The notes beneath the pieces are model-generated. The model ran no database searches. It saw nothing but the letters and a program-made list of their open reading frames with translations, and had not been told where the DNA came from. From Prosthecochloris marina (GTDB taxonomy: Bacteria > Bacteroidota > Chlorobiia > Chlorobiales > Chlorobiaceae), in the NCBI RefSeq assembly GCF_003182595.1, contig NZ_PDNZ01000001.1, positions 248,001-312,000 of the forward strand: a DNA stretch of 64,000 nucleotides, given 5' to 3'. The position numbers and the translations under genes were made by a program. This document shows, one piece after another, positions 35,976-45,172 of the stretch; the first letter of the stretch is position 1; each line of letters opens with the position of its first letter.

Positions 35976-38633
35976 ATGGATTTCACCAAGCGACTCATTG
36001 CGCTTTCTTTCCTTCTCTCCGGTCTCTACAGCAATAGCGCGATACACTATGTTCAGGCTGCTGACTCAAGGCAGCCTGAACCGCTTCTTGTTGAAGTTTT
36101 TTTCAACAAGAAATCTGCCGGCACCCTCATTTGCTATCGTCACCAGGACACCTACTGGGTTCCGTTCGACCTCTTCATTCAGCAAACAAAGCTCAAAGGT
36201 CAACCTGCGGAAAACGGTACAGTCAGCTATCAAACTACTCTCGGAGTACTTTCCCATGACCCGGAAAGTCTGAAAGTCATTGAAGACACTCAGTGCATAT
36301 CGTTCGATCAGCTGGAAAAATCCTTTTATGTCAAAGGACGCTTTGTACAGTCGGTATTCGCTCTTGCGCTCGATGTCCCATGGGCTTCCGGCAAGCCTTC
36401 GAGAAAAAAAGCTGCAAAACCGGTTATCACTCCTGATATTCAGGCCCCATCCAGTTCCCTCTCTTTTCTGAGATTCGAGCCACAGGTTTCCTATGAGTTC
36501 AACGACAATACAAACAGAGACTTGCTCATTGAAGCCGGAGGAAGATTCGCCAACGGTGTCTGGGACATAACCTTTGAAGGCGATCCAACAACACGCTTTC
36601 GACCCTCGCGTTACCACTGGACAACGTACAATAACAACTCGGTCCTGAGAGCAGGTACCGGATCATCCGACCTGTTTTCTCTTCTAAATGATCTGGATTT
36701 TACGGGTATACAGGTAGGATGGAATAACCAGACAATTCTCAATCAACTGGATTTTGAACGATACAGTGACTCTGATGCCTTCCTCTCTCTCGACAGAACA
36801 CAGCAACGGACCATTGAAGGTAACGCCCCTCCTGCATCTATCGCCGAACTCAGGATCGAAGGAGTTGTTATCGCAAGACAGCGAATAGGCCTTGACGGCC
36901 GGTTCCGCTTCCCCAATGTCAGGATGACGTCCGACCCGAGACGTACCGAGGTCTATATCTATGAAAGAACATTGCGGGAGAAACCTTTGACAATCATTGA
37001 CTATACAATGTCGATTTTGAACCGGACGCTTCCGGCAAAAGAACTCCTTGCAAGGGCTGGCGGTGGGGTAGTTGGCAACCCCCTGAATCAAAATGAAAGC
37101 GACAGCACATCATGGACCGGGTTCGGTCACATTATCTACGGCGTTCACAACCGGATGACCATCGAAGCGGGAATCCAGTACAACCCGGAAAACATCAACA
37201 GGGAAGTATTTGCCGGGACAGTTCTCTCGATAGGCGGTAACTGGGGAATAGCACTTTATGGCGGAAGATCCAATGACCGTTACGCAACGGATTTCAGACT
37301 CGAAGGAAAAGGAACAGATTGGTCTCTTTCATATTTTGGGCGGTTAAATCAGGAAAATTATTCAAAAGACGGTAAAGAAAAACAAAAAAACCACTCCTTG
37401 CGCTTCAGCACCGGAATCATCAAGCCTTTCGACCTGCTTTTGTACGGCAGATACAACAAAACAGGAAACGAGCCTGCAGAAAAATACCTGCTGCCCGGAG
37501 CCTACTGGTATGTTATGCCAAGCCTCATGTTGTCCGCCCTTCCCAATGATGAAGAACAATACCGATACGAAGCAAATATGAATGTGACTTCACGGAGTGA
37601 TCTTTCCGTCACCTATGAGGATGAGATAATCGCAGCAGATCTCGATTATGATTTCAGCCGTTCATTGCAGAGCAGAGCACTCTACTCACATGCATTCAGC
37701 ACCGGAAACAATGTAAGCAGCCTATACTTCGACTGGTATCCAAAAGGCAACCGCTTCAATCTCATCCGGCTCGGGGCTTCTACATCAGGCAGCCAAACAG
37801 GCTACTCTGTCGCATGGAACAAATTCATCAATGCCGGACTTGAACTAAGTCTGCAATACAGTTACAATATGAACAATGCCTTACGGCTTGAAACGGAAGA
37901 CACTTTTTCAAATTTTGTCCCACCTGAAGCGAGACAGTACATCGCATTTGCCCTCACCTGGGATCTTGGCCGTTCGAGTAAACGCTTCTACCCCATCAAC
38001 CGAACCGCCATAAGCCATACCCGAGGGGGGCTTGCCGGATCAATGAAAATCATCAACGAAACAACTCTGAAACCTGACGACATCAATAACGTCGATATCC
38101 TGCTCAACGGGAAAAAGCTCAACCAGCGCCAGGTAGATGGTTCATTTTTCGTCGGCAATCTGAAACCTGGCGTCTATGCAGTAGATGTGGATGCCGAAAA
38201 CCTCCCTTTAGAACTCAACATACCCAACAAAACAACATATGTCGAAGTGATGAGCGGTGCGGTCAGCGAAATCACCATACCGGCTTTCGTCGAATACTCC
38301 ATTGCCGGACAAGTTACCGATACCCGGTCAATCGCTCTCGAAAACAGAAAAGTAACCGTCATGGATGAAAAAGGTAACGTTATCGATCATGCCGTGACAA
38401 ACCTCTTTGGCTACTACAGAACAAAAGGACTCCAGCCGGGAGATTACACACTATCCGTTTCCGATGTAAAGCACGAGGTAGTCATTAAGGATGATTACAT
38501 CTACGGTATCGACTTCACTGTCAGAGAAGAAACAACTCCCGCTGTTTTACACGAAAAGGAAACGAGGGCGGAGAAAAAAAACACAGCGAGGCCGGATACA
38601 TCCTTGACAAATGGAGAAAATCACTTACAGTGA
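35976..38633 (+). CDS. Outer-membrane pilus usher 2
   Basis: 885 residues with a signal peptide. It shares the whole plan of the product at 30008: N-terminal Cys pair (LICYRH, TQCISF), barrel with the plug-like 'RTIEGNAPPASIAELRIEG', an E-set domain 'DILLNGKKLNQRQVDGSFFVGNLKPGVY', and a carboxypeptidase-regulatory-like domain with 'GYYRTKGLQPGDYTLSV'. A polar, charged 35-residue tail (KETRAEKKNT and beyond) is present only in this copy. It would form the secretion pore for the second pilus. It ends two bases before the convergent CbiR-like gene. Confidence 0.72.
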   Translation: MDFTKRLIALSFLLSGLYSNSAIHYVQAADSRQPEPLLVEVFFNKKSAGTLICYRHQDTYWVPFDLFIQQTKLKGQPAENGTVSYQTTLGVLSHDPESLKVIEDTQCISFDQLEKSFYVKGRFVQSVFALALDVPWASGKPSRKKAAKPVITPDIQAPSSSLSFLRFEPQVSYEFNDNTNRDLLIEAGGRFANGVWDITFEGDPTTRFRPSRYHWTTYNNNSVLRAGTGSSDLFSLLNDLDFTGIQVGWNNQTILNQLDFERYSDSDAFLSLDRTQQRTIEGNAPPASIAELRIEGVVIARQRIGLDGRFRFPNVRMTSDPRRTEVYIYERTLREKPLTIIDYTMSILNRTLPAKELLARAGGGVVGNPLNQNESDSTSWTGFGHIIYGVHNRMTIEAGIQYNPENINREVFAGTVLSIGGNWGIALYGGRSNDRYATDFRLEGKGTDWSLSYFGRLNQENYSKDGKEKQKNHSLRFSTGIIKPFDLLLYGRYNKTGNEPAEKYLLPGAYWYVMPSLMLSALPNDEEQYRYEANMNVTSRSDLSVTYEDEIIAADLDYDFSRSLQSRALYSHAFSTGNNVSSLYFDWYPKGNRFNLIRLGASTSGSQTGYSVAWNKFINAGLELSLQYSYNMNNALRLETEDTFSNFVPPEARQYIAFALTWDLGRSSKRFYPINRTAISHTRGGLAGSMKIINETTLKPDDINNVDILLNGKKLNQRQVDGSFFVGNLKPGVYAVDVDAENLPLELNIPNKTTYVEVMSGAVSEITIPAFVEYSIAGQVTDTRSIALENRKVTVMDEKGNVIDHAVTNLFGYYRTKGLQPGDYTLSVSDVKHEVVIKDDYIYGIDFTVREETTPAVLHEKETRAEKKNTARPDTSLTNGENHLQ

Positions 38634-38635
38634 TA

Positions 38636-39436
38636 TCAAGTGCTGTATTTCATCAACTCGGCACATGAAGCATTGAAATCATCTTCTGAAAAAATCTCCA
38701 TGGTAAAAACCCTTGCCTGATCGCGATTGTCATGCAGCGCCTGCATGACCAGACTGAGCGTTTCAGCTCGCATGTGCTGCAGCCCGTTATGGTCCTTTCC
38801 GTTTTTTATACCATGCATATGCATCACACGTGCTCGTGGCAGATACCGGACGAGATGCTCCTGAACAGAATAGCCGTAGAGTTCAAGATGTCCAATATCG
38901 AGGGTTATGGAAAGTTCGAAAGACGAAATAACCTTCTCAAGAAGCTGAAGTGGATAATTGAGGGTTTCGACGCAAAATTCTGACGCTTGCACCGAAACAG
39001 CAGAAAAAAGCCCTTCGAGTGAAACACGGAAACTGTCTGCAAACGCCACTTTCTCCTCTTCAGAAAAATCATTGACATTCATGCCTTGCCCTGCTTCAGC
39101 ATGCATAACATAGGCAGAAGGCTGTAACGCCTCCGTCAGTTCGACAACCCTGCGACATTTCTCAACCGACCGTTCACGAATAGCGGAATCGGAACTGCAG
39201 AGATAGACATCAAGAGGTAAATGGATCGAATAGGTTAGATCATGCCTTTCGCCGATGGCAAAGAGCTTTGCAATATCACGCTCCGATGGCAAATTGCTTA
39301 TCTCGTCCGACTCGAACAGAACCAGTTCGACATCATCGACCTTGTCTTTCAGGTACTCTATATTCGGGATAATCTCATCAGGAATGATATAAGAAGTTGT
39401 ACCAACTCTGAAAGGAAACTGCTTTTTACAATTCAT
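38636..39436 (-). CDS. cbiR: CbiR-like cobamide-remodelling phosphodiesterase
   Basis: 266 residues of the AP-endonuclease-2 / xylose-isomerase-like TIM barrel. The opening '[18 protein letters not shown]', then '[11 protein letters not shown]' and '[13 protein letters not shown]' match my memory of CbiR, which opens the nucleotide loop of cobamides so that the lower ligand can be exchanged. Metal-binding candidates include His in YVMHAEAG, Glu in 'CVETLNYP', Asp/His in '[10 protein letters not shown]', and His in 'MHMHGI'. It lies among cobamide genes but in its own position, between the second usher and a methyltransferase. A general sugar-phosphate isomerase-like protein remains possible. 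Confidence 0.68.
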   Translation of the reverse strand: MNCKKQFPFRVGTTSYIIPDEIIPNIEYLKDKVDDVELVLFESDEISNLPSERDIAKLFAIGERHDLTYSIHLPLDVYLCSSDSAIRERSVEKCRRVVELTEALQPSAYVMHAEAGQGMNVNDFSEEEKVAFADSFRVSLEGLFSAVSVQASEFCVETLNYPLQLLEKVISSFELSITLDIGHLELYGYSVQEHLVRYLPRARVMHMHGIKNGKDHNGLQHMRAETLSLVMQALHDNRDQARVFTMEIFSEDDFNASCAELMKYST

Positions 39437-39507
39437 TCTTGTATGTTAATAATAACAGGGGTACCCAAAATCGAAGAAGCTACGCTCTTTTTGTTCTTAT
39501 CTGTCAC

Positions 39508-40182
39508 TCAGGGACTCGCCTGACGATAATAAATATCTACCTCCCGATTGGGACAGTAACCCACGGTTCTGTCAACGAGCTGCCACCCCCCGAAAACCTC
39601 CTTATAGGAAGGATTGTTGTAAATAAAATACACATTACCGTAGCACCCAACTGTTTTTGCGACTTTTTCAGTAAGCTGTTTATCGAACGGGTTGAATGCA
39701 AAATATACCGTATCGTCGCCAAAACCATCATACTCAAAAACATCCTTACAAAATAACTCTGCCCGGCTACATTTTGTAATGGAGAGATTTCTACAAGCGA
39801 TCCCACACAAATCCTGATTATATTCTATACCGACTATCGTCTCAAATGGATAAGAGTGCGCGATAATCAGCGCCTTACCCTTTCCGCTACCGATATCAAC
39901 AAATCGTAGTCGAGAGGATTGTTTTTGAAGCGACTTGTTGTGATGCATGACCTTATCGAGAGAATTTACAATGACATCGGTAAACGCCGCTTGATAACCG
40001 GAACCATGCTCCAGGTTCCGCAGCCCTTTCGGATATACTGTTTTCTGCACAAGCGAGCATGTTTCGGTGTGATGCTCTGCATCAAAGCTTTTCTCCTGAG
40101 CCAAATAGTCCATAAACCTGCGAGGCCCGTGACGAAGAATAGCCTCGGGCAACATTTCAACAAGTTGTGGGTGTTTTCTCAT
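39508..40182 (-). CDS. SAM-dependent methyltransferase (class I)
   Basis: 224 residues. AdoMet motif I 'FVDIGSGKGKAL' lies near residue 95, followed by the acidic loop 'IVGIEYNQDLC' (about 115) and 'FAFNPFDKQL' (about 163), the usual class I order. The N-terminal ~75 residues are helical, and an 'ILRHGPRRFMDYL' segment recalls small-molecule or protein N-methyltransferases. Substrate unknown. It lies 71 bases upstream of the CbiR-like gene on the same strand and may share its transcript. Confidence 0.75.
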   Translation of the reverse strand: MRKHPQLVEMLPEAILRHGPRRFMDYLAQEKSFDAEHHTETCSLVQKTVYPKGLRNLEHGSGYQAAFTDVIVNSLDKVMHHNKSLQKQSSRLRFVDIGSGKGKALIIAHSYPFETIVGIEYNQDLCGIACRNLSITKCSRAELFCKDVFEYDGFGDDTVYFAFNPFDKQLTEKVAKTVGCYGNVYFIYNNPSYKEVFGGWQLVDRTVGYCPNREVDIYYRQASP

Positions 40183-40230
40183 ACCGGCATGTATTACACT
40201 TTGTTCGTGATTTTTTCCAACCGGTCAACA

Positions 40231-40830
40231 TCATATCACCGGGTACCTGATAAGAGTCTTCATTTTTGAAGGCTCGGTTTTTCCGGGATCGGAAAGATAT
40301 ATTTCATGATGTAACCCATTCACCGACAAGTCATTGTCAACCATGAAATCCATCAACTTTTCGATTGTTTCCGACTCGTTAGCATAGGGCCCCTCATGCA
40401 TAATTTGTATACACTTTCCTTCTGCGAACTGCTTAAATGCAATCTCTCGAATCAGGTCATTTTTCTTCTTCGATGCAACCTCGGACTGAACGGAAAGCAT
40501 CAGTTCTCCTGTCACGAACTCAGGCATCCTGATCAACAGTTTCCAGCACCATTCGCTTTTTGGAACCTCAAAAGCCGGCCTTTCCCCGTCAAACCACCAC
40601 AAACCTTCAAGCTTTGGAACTCCGAAATCATTGCCCCGCTCCTTGCAGAGTCTCTTGATCCCATAAGCGAGTGAGTAAAGAGCTTTGAGCTTTTGAATAA
40701 AAACTTTCCCTCCAGGCTCACCTTTACCTTCTATCGACAAATAATTCGCAATACCGAATTCCATAATTTCAGGAACTCTCTCTGACGTATAGTACGACCT
40801 GTATTCTTTAACAAGATCAAACTTGGACAT
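40231..40830 (-). CDS. GyrI-like small-molecule-binding domain protein
   Basis: 199 residues from the ATG at 40830, which has AAGGAG seven bases upstream; a longer frame exists but is not needed. 'YLSIEGKGEPGG' near residue 30, 'LEGLWWFDG' and the C-terminal 'GLHHEIYLSDPGKTEPSKMKTLIRYPV' are typical of stand-alone GyrI-like proteins (SOUL/GyrI fold). These bind small hydrophobic or cationic compounds, and some act as cyclopropanoid hydrolases. The ligand is unknown. It precedes the methyltransferase by 48 bases. Confidence 0.8.
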   Translation of the reverse strand: MSKFDLVKEYRSYYTSERVPEIMEFGIANYLSIEGKGEPGGKVFIQKLKALYSLAYGIKRLCKERGNDFGVPKLEGLWWFDGERPAFEVPKSEWCWKLLIRMPEFVTGELMLSVQSEVASKKKNDLIREIAFKQFAEGKCIQIMHEGPYANESETIEKLMDFMVDNDLSVNGLHHEIYLSDPGKTEPSKMKTLIRYPVI

Positions 40831-41073
40831 CCCCACTCCTTCTTCAAAAATAGCCATCCAATAAAAGTATAACCTGCAGCAACGACGATAGTAGCTACGA
40901 CATACCAAACGTGCGGCGGACTGTTGATTTTCAACGATCCGGGCCACCTGTTTTAAAACAACGGTATTGTTGACAATTTCGCCTCATTTGACGAAAAAAT
41001 CAAGAAATTTCGTCATTCCTATTCTTTGTATGAGTCTCGGAAATAAAGAGATGGCGGTTTCAATCAAAAAAAA

Positions 41074-41919
41074 TCATCCGGCCTTCAACCGCTCGGTGAA
41101 AAAGCACCATGAATCTCGAATCGAAACATCATACGCCTGTTGAAAGGCTTTACCGAAAGATTCACCACCTTGAAGGGATAGCAGAAGACTCCTGAAAGCA
41201 TTCTCATCGTGTTCTTTCAGAAATGCAACGAACATCGAAGACTGTTTGTAAAACATATGTGGCTCGAGCCCCCAATGATTCCCATATTTCGGAAAAAAGA
41301 AATCGAAAAAACCTCCTGCATCATCCGGCTCAAAAGCTTTACCAGACAGAATCTCTCTGGCCGCCTCTTTTTCCCGAACAGTCCCGGCTCCACCCCCTTC
41401 AGAAACAAATACGGCCAAACCTTCAGTAAACCATTGCGGCATCGTCATGTACTTGTACAAACCTCTATGCTGAAGTAAAAAAAGATGCGAAAGTTCATGA
41501 GTTATGTAAGCGTCAATCTCTTCCGGATGCTCGAGCAGCCGCGGAGAAAGAAAAACGCTACCTCGATAGGTAATGCCTTTTGCATTCCTGCCGGTCAACG
41601 CCTCAAAACTTTCCGGACTTGCAGAAACATAGAGACGTATATTTTTTATAAAGGAACCGTACTGCAACCGTTCCACGCTCACTACTGCTGTCTCGAGAGC
41701 TTCAGCCACGATTCCTGCAAACTCTTCAGCTCCATCTTCATAAAAAACTCTTTCGTCATACGAAAGAGTATGAAAATGATCGGTCGGTTTACAATAATGC
41801 GCAAGCCCATTTGCAGCGGAACAACTCCACAAAAAGGGAAACAGCAAAACAAAAACGACTATTTTACAACCCCCAATTCCTTTGGGCGGTCGGCTCGGAT
41901 CAACGTTACGATTGCTCAT
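41074..41919 (-). CDS. Secreted gluzincin metallopeptidase (MA-family)
   Basis: 281 residues from the ATG at 41919; a GTG at 41961 would add 14. An N-terminal hydrophobic segment ends in FLWSC, a plausible lipobox, so it may be a lipoprotein. The zinc site is HELSH (about residues 141-145) with the third ligand Glu about 20 residues on, in 'FTEGLAVFVSE'. This is the arrangement of peptidase-MA-like gluzincins. It should act in the periplasm, but the substrate is unknown. It is a single-gene unit, diverging from the L,D-transpeptidase. Confidence 0.78.
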   Translation of the reverse strand: MSNRNVDPSRPPKGIGGCKIVVFVLLFPFLWSCSAANGLAHYCKPTDHFHTLSYDERVFYEDGAEEFAGIVAEALETAVVSVERLQYGSFIKNIRLYVSASPESFEALTGRNAKGITYRGSVFLSPRLLEHPEEIDAYITHELSHLFLLQHRGLYKYMTMPQWFTEGLAVFVSEGGGAGTVREKEAAREILSGKAFEPDDAGGFFDFFFPKYGNHWGLEPHMFYKQSSMFVAFLKEHDENAFRSLLLSLQGGESFGKAFQQAYDVSIRDSWCFFTERLKAG

Positions 41920-42163
41920 GATAACGATCAAGGATAGATATTCGGTCGTTCGTGAACACACCTATGCACTTGTCCGGCTAAAAACCCTCACACACTCGAA
42001 CAGCAATATAAACAAGCGCGCAGATGTTACGTTCGATCATGCTGACATTCAAAGGCGCTGAACACGGGCACTTCCGTATGCGTCACACATTCATTGAACT
42101 ATCAAGCGACTCAAAATGTTTTTATTAAGAATAAGTCTATTTAAAAATTAAATCCAGAGAACG

Positions 42164-42829
42164 ATGCTTATAATTCGAACATTTATAATGCTGTTTCTCG
42201 TCATGGGATTGAGCACCCTGACTGACGAAACATTAGCGATAGCCTCATCGGCAGATAGTCCGGGTTCCGAAAAAACAGCAGTTGTGCCGGAAGGTTTCGG
42301 TCAAGTAAAGCTCGATAAAGCAGAATCACTTGACAAGCTCTGCAATCAGAATTTGACTTGTGAAACAATTTTCATGAAAGTGAACAAGGTAGACCGCAGA
42401 CATATTTCTGCAGGAAAAACCGTACTACTTCCGGTAGATATCGAAAAAGCCTCGCAATACACACCTGTTCCACAACAGCTCAATGACAGCCGTGGGGAAC
42501 GGGAAGTTCGGGTTTTTCTGAATACACAGTATTTCGGAGCTTATGAGAACGGCAACCTGCTTTTCTGGGGACCGATTTCCAGTGGCCGGAAATCCAACCC
42601 AACCTGGCCCGGAGAGTTCTTTGTCAACTACAAGCAAAGACATAAACGCTCAATTAAGTATAATAACGCACCGATGCCTTATTCTATCAACTACGACGGC
42701 CCGTATTTCATACACCAGCAGTCCCTTCCCGGTCACCCTGCTTCACGCGGTTGCGTTCGACTGCTCGAAGCCGATGCAAAAAGGCTTTTCAGCTGGATGA
42801 AAGTAGGCGATTCGGTCACGGTTCTGTAG
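42164..42829 (+). CDS. L,D-transpeptidase (YkuD family)
   Basis: 221 residues with a signal peptide. A short LysM-like segment (LCNQNLTCETIFMKVNKVD, about 63-82) precedes a YkuD domain whose catalytic signature is 'IHQQSLPGHPASRGCVRL', with His183 and nucleophile Cys197. The SRGC form replaces the more common SHGC. It would make 3-3 peptidoglycan crosslinks or attach proteins to the wall in the periplasm. The product is single-gene, divergent from the metallopeptidase. About 210 bases lie downstream before the response regulator, with no certain terminator. Confidence 0.85.
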   Translation: MLIIRTFIMLFLVMGLSTLTDETLAIASSADSPGSEKTAVVPEGFGQVKLDKAESLDKLCNQNLTCETIFMKVNKVDRRHISAGKTVLLPVDIEKASQYTPVPQQLNDSRGEREVRVFLNTQYFGAYENGNLLFWGPISSGRKSNPTWPGEFFVNYKQRHKRSIKYNNAPMPYSINYDGPYFIHQQSLPGHPASRGCVRLLEADAKRLFSWMKVGDSVTVL

Positions 42830-43038
42830 AGCAAGCATTCTCAACTTCGAGGGTTCGCGCTACAGAACCTCTCCCCCATCTGTGGGTTTACAAGTTACTG
42901 TCCCTTTTTTTTCCTCCTCGTATTTTTTCAATGAAATCCATCAGCAGTTTTATCCACTGGTATACTTGAAAAACTATCCACTCAATATCCCTCTTTGTCA
43001 CAGGCCTGACTTCGGCATAGTCATGGCAGCAAGTATCA

Positions 43039-43410
43039 CTATTCGTTCTCAGGATTCTCAACCTGTGACAAGACCTCATTGAGCTCACTCAAATCAAATG
43101 GCTTGTCCAATACAGCGACAATTTTCAGATCTTGAGTGACCTCTTTTTTATCGGCCATTCCATACCCGCTTATGAACACCACCGGAACGTCATACCCCTC
43201 TTCTTTGAGACGAGCGATAACGCTAATACCATCAAGGCCGGACATCTTGAAATCTGTAATGATCAAATCAAATGCTTCAGGATCCTGCAAAAACAACTCA
43301 AGTCCTTTCTTCCCGTTCGAAACCGAGGCCACTTGATGATTCAGCATTGTCAAATAGTTTTCCAACAATTTGAGAATCAGGGGCTCGTCATCCATTATCA
43401 ATATTTTCAT
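43039..43410 (-). CDS. Single-domain response regulator
   Basis: 123 residues, a CheY-like receiver only. The acidic pair is in MDDEP (residues 7-8), the phospho-acceptor is Asp53 in IITDFKMSGLDG, and the conserved Lys is in LDKPFD near 103. It lacks an output domain, so it probably acts through protein contacts or in a phosphorelay. Its ATG overlaps the stop of the kinase gene by four bases, making a clear pair. Confidence 0.9.
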   Translation of the reverse strand: MKILIMDDEPLILKLLENYLTMLNHQVASVSNGKKGLELFLQDPEAFDLIITDFKMSGLDGISVIARLKEEGYDVPVVFISGYGMADKKEVTQDLKIVAVLDKPFDLSELNEVLSQVENPENE

Positions 43411-44369
43411 GTATCTTCCAGCACTGGAATTTGAATTATAAATTTTGTTCCTTTCCCTTCTTCACTCTGGACGCTTATTGTTCCTTTATGATTTTGAATG
43501 ATTTTGTAAGAAATCGACAAACCCAACCCTGTACCTTCTCCTTTCTCCTTTGTCGTAAAAAACGAATCAAAAATCTTTGATTTCACGTCAAAAGGAATCC
43601 CGCATCCTGTATCTTCAACCTCAACAACAACAAAACCATCATAATGAAAAGAGCGAACCGTAAGTTGCTTTTTAGAAGAGGATTTTAAAGCATTTTCAGC
43701 ATTACTGAATAAATTGATGAACACCTGCTCCAGTTCGATCACATTTCCTTTGACCAACGGCAAATCCTCGGAAAGCTGCTGGATTACTTCAATATTCTTA
43801 CTGGATAAATCTTTATTGAAAAGAATAAAAGATTTGTCGATAACCTCATTAATATTAATATCTTCCTGCTTTTCCAAACCAGCGTCTCTGCCGAATTCCA
43901 ACAAATGATTGACAATCACGGATGCTCGTTTTGTCTGTTCCTTGATTGCCCTGAGATGCTCTTCTATAAGATCGTATTTACCCTGTTCATGAAGAATCAA
44001 TGAAACATCTACAGCCATATTAATTACTCCCAAAGGATTATTGATTTCATGAACTATTGCCGCAATCATCTCTCCTACCGATGCTAATTTTGCGGACTGG
44101 ACCAATTGACTTTGAGAAACTTTCAATTCCTTGTTAGAGACCTGAAGCTTTTGATTTAAATATATAATTTCCTTAACCTGCAATCCAAGAAATATTGCAA
44201 AAAAGAAAATAAGTATAGGAAATAAAATAAACAGTTCATCAATTTCTATATTCTCATAAAATCTCGACCACTTACAAAGCAATTCAAATGCATCTATCCA
44301 GCTTAAAACAGGAAATAAAACCGCTCCAAGAATTGTAAATATTATTATTCCTTTTAATAATCGGCTCAC
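43407..44369 (-). CDS. Membrane sensor histidine kinase
   Basis: 320 residues. Two N-terminal membrane helices (about 7-26 and 46-67) enclose a short periplasmic loop, then a coiled linker. HisKA follows with phospho-acceptor His107 in IVHEINNPLG, then a HATPase domain with N box (VFINLFSNAENAL), G1 (EDTGCGIP), F box and G2 (GEGTGLGLSI). The periplasmic loop is too small for a folded sensor, so it may sense through the membrane or a partner. It is followed by its cognate receiver protein (ATGA overlap). Confidence 0.9.
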   Translation of the reverse strand: MSRLLKGIIIFTILGAVLFPVLSWIDAFELLCKWSRFYENIEIDELFILFPILIFFFAIFLGLQVKEIIYLNQKLQVSNKELKVSQSQLVQSAKLASVGEMIAAIVHEINNPLGVINMAVDVSLILHEQGKYDLIEEHLRAIKEQTKRASVIVNHLLEFGRDAGLEKQEDININEVIDKSFILFNKDLSSKNIEVIQQLSEDLPLVKGNVIELEQVFINLFSNAENALKSSSKKQLTVRSFHYDGFVVVEVEDTGCGIPFDVKSKIFDSFFTTKEKGEGTGLGLSISYKIIQNHKGTISVQSEEGKGTKFIIQIPVLEDT

Positions 44370-44949
44370 AACAAAAACCCGTTTGAATCGAAACCTTAAA
44401 ACAGCTAAGCAATACTGCTACAGATTCAAAAAAACTGTATCGCAGTTTTCAATCGAGACATAAGTAATACCAGAACTTGAAACATCAACACTCATCATAC
44501 CATTCAGCCAGCCAATTCTTACGAGGACACCTACTCCTGTCATTTTTTATAAAAACAAGATTTCGGTAGCAAATCCCGAAAAGTCCCCCAGAATCATCCT
44601 AAATAACTATATACTCCGCACCATATCGAAGTAATCAAAAAAAAACGTCAATCTCTCTCTCAAACCGAGAAGATAAATCAAGTGAGCTCTTATCATGTAA
44701 TTTTGATATATCATCTATATCACAGAATATTTCAAAGAATATAAAATCAATTACATACTATCATTTGACACCTTTTGTTTACAAAGGCCCAAAAGCACGA
44801 TACAGCCGACCCGATTTATCCTATGACAACATATTTTTTCATACCAGACACGTTGGTTGATTCCAACGATGAGTTTTAGAGGAAAGATTTCATATATGCG
44901 TATCGGAATATGAAGCGACGCATAAAAGTTCGTTTGAGGAAACAACGCT
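44370..44949. other. Long A+T-rich intergenic region without a gene
   Basis: About 580 bases upstream of the histidine kinase. It is A+T-rich with several short direct and inverted runs but no coherent coding frame, RNA gene or clear promoter recognised by eye. It must contain the promoter of the kinase-regulator pair. Confidence 0.5.
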
Positions 44950-45066
44950 ATGCAAGACTTCGCCCCGAAAGAATCACGACATTTCCGGGAAGATGGAAAA
45001 AAGTGGATCTACAACAAGAATCAGGCAAGCCTCTTCCAGACATCTGCTTTGCATGTCTTGGAATAA
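44950..45066 (+). CDS. Possible 38-residue small ORF
   Basis: An ATG at 44950 follows a GAGGAAA site by about seven bases. The product contains FREDGKKWIYNKNQ, which weakly recalls the cytoplasmic N-terminus of CcoG-type Fe-S membrane proteins, but the frame ends after 38 residues and nothing homologous continues in other frames. It may be a small protein, a relic, or chance. It ends about 105 bases before the convergent PAP2-like gene. Confidence 0.25.
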   Translation: MQDFAPKESRHFREDGKKWIYNKNQASLFQTSALHVLE

Positions 45067-45172
45067 TTCCAGAAATCTATACTTGGAAAAAGAGGATGGA
45101 ATGCAGGAGAAAAAGCCCTCGGCTTAACACCAACAGGCAGCATAGACTCCATGAAAAAGAAATTGACGCGGG

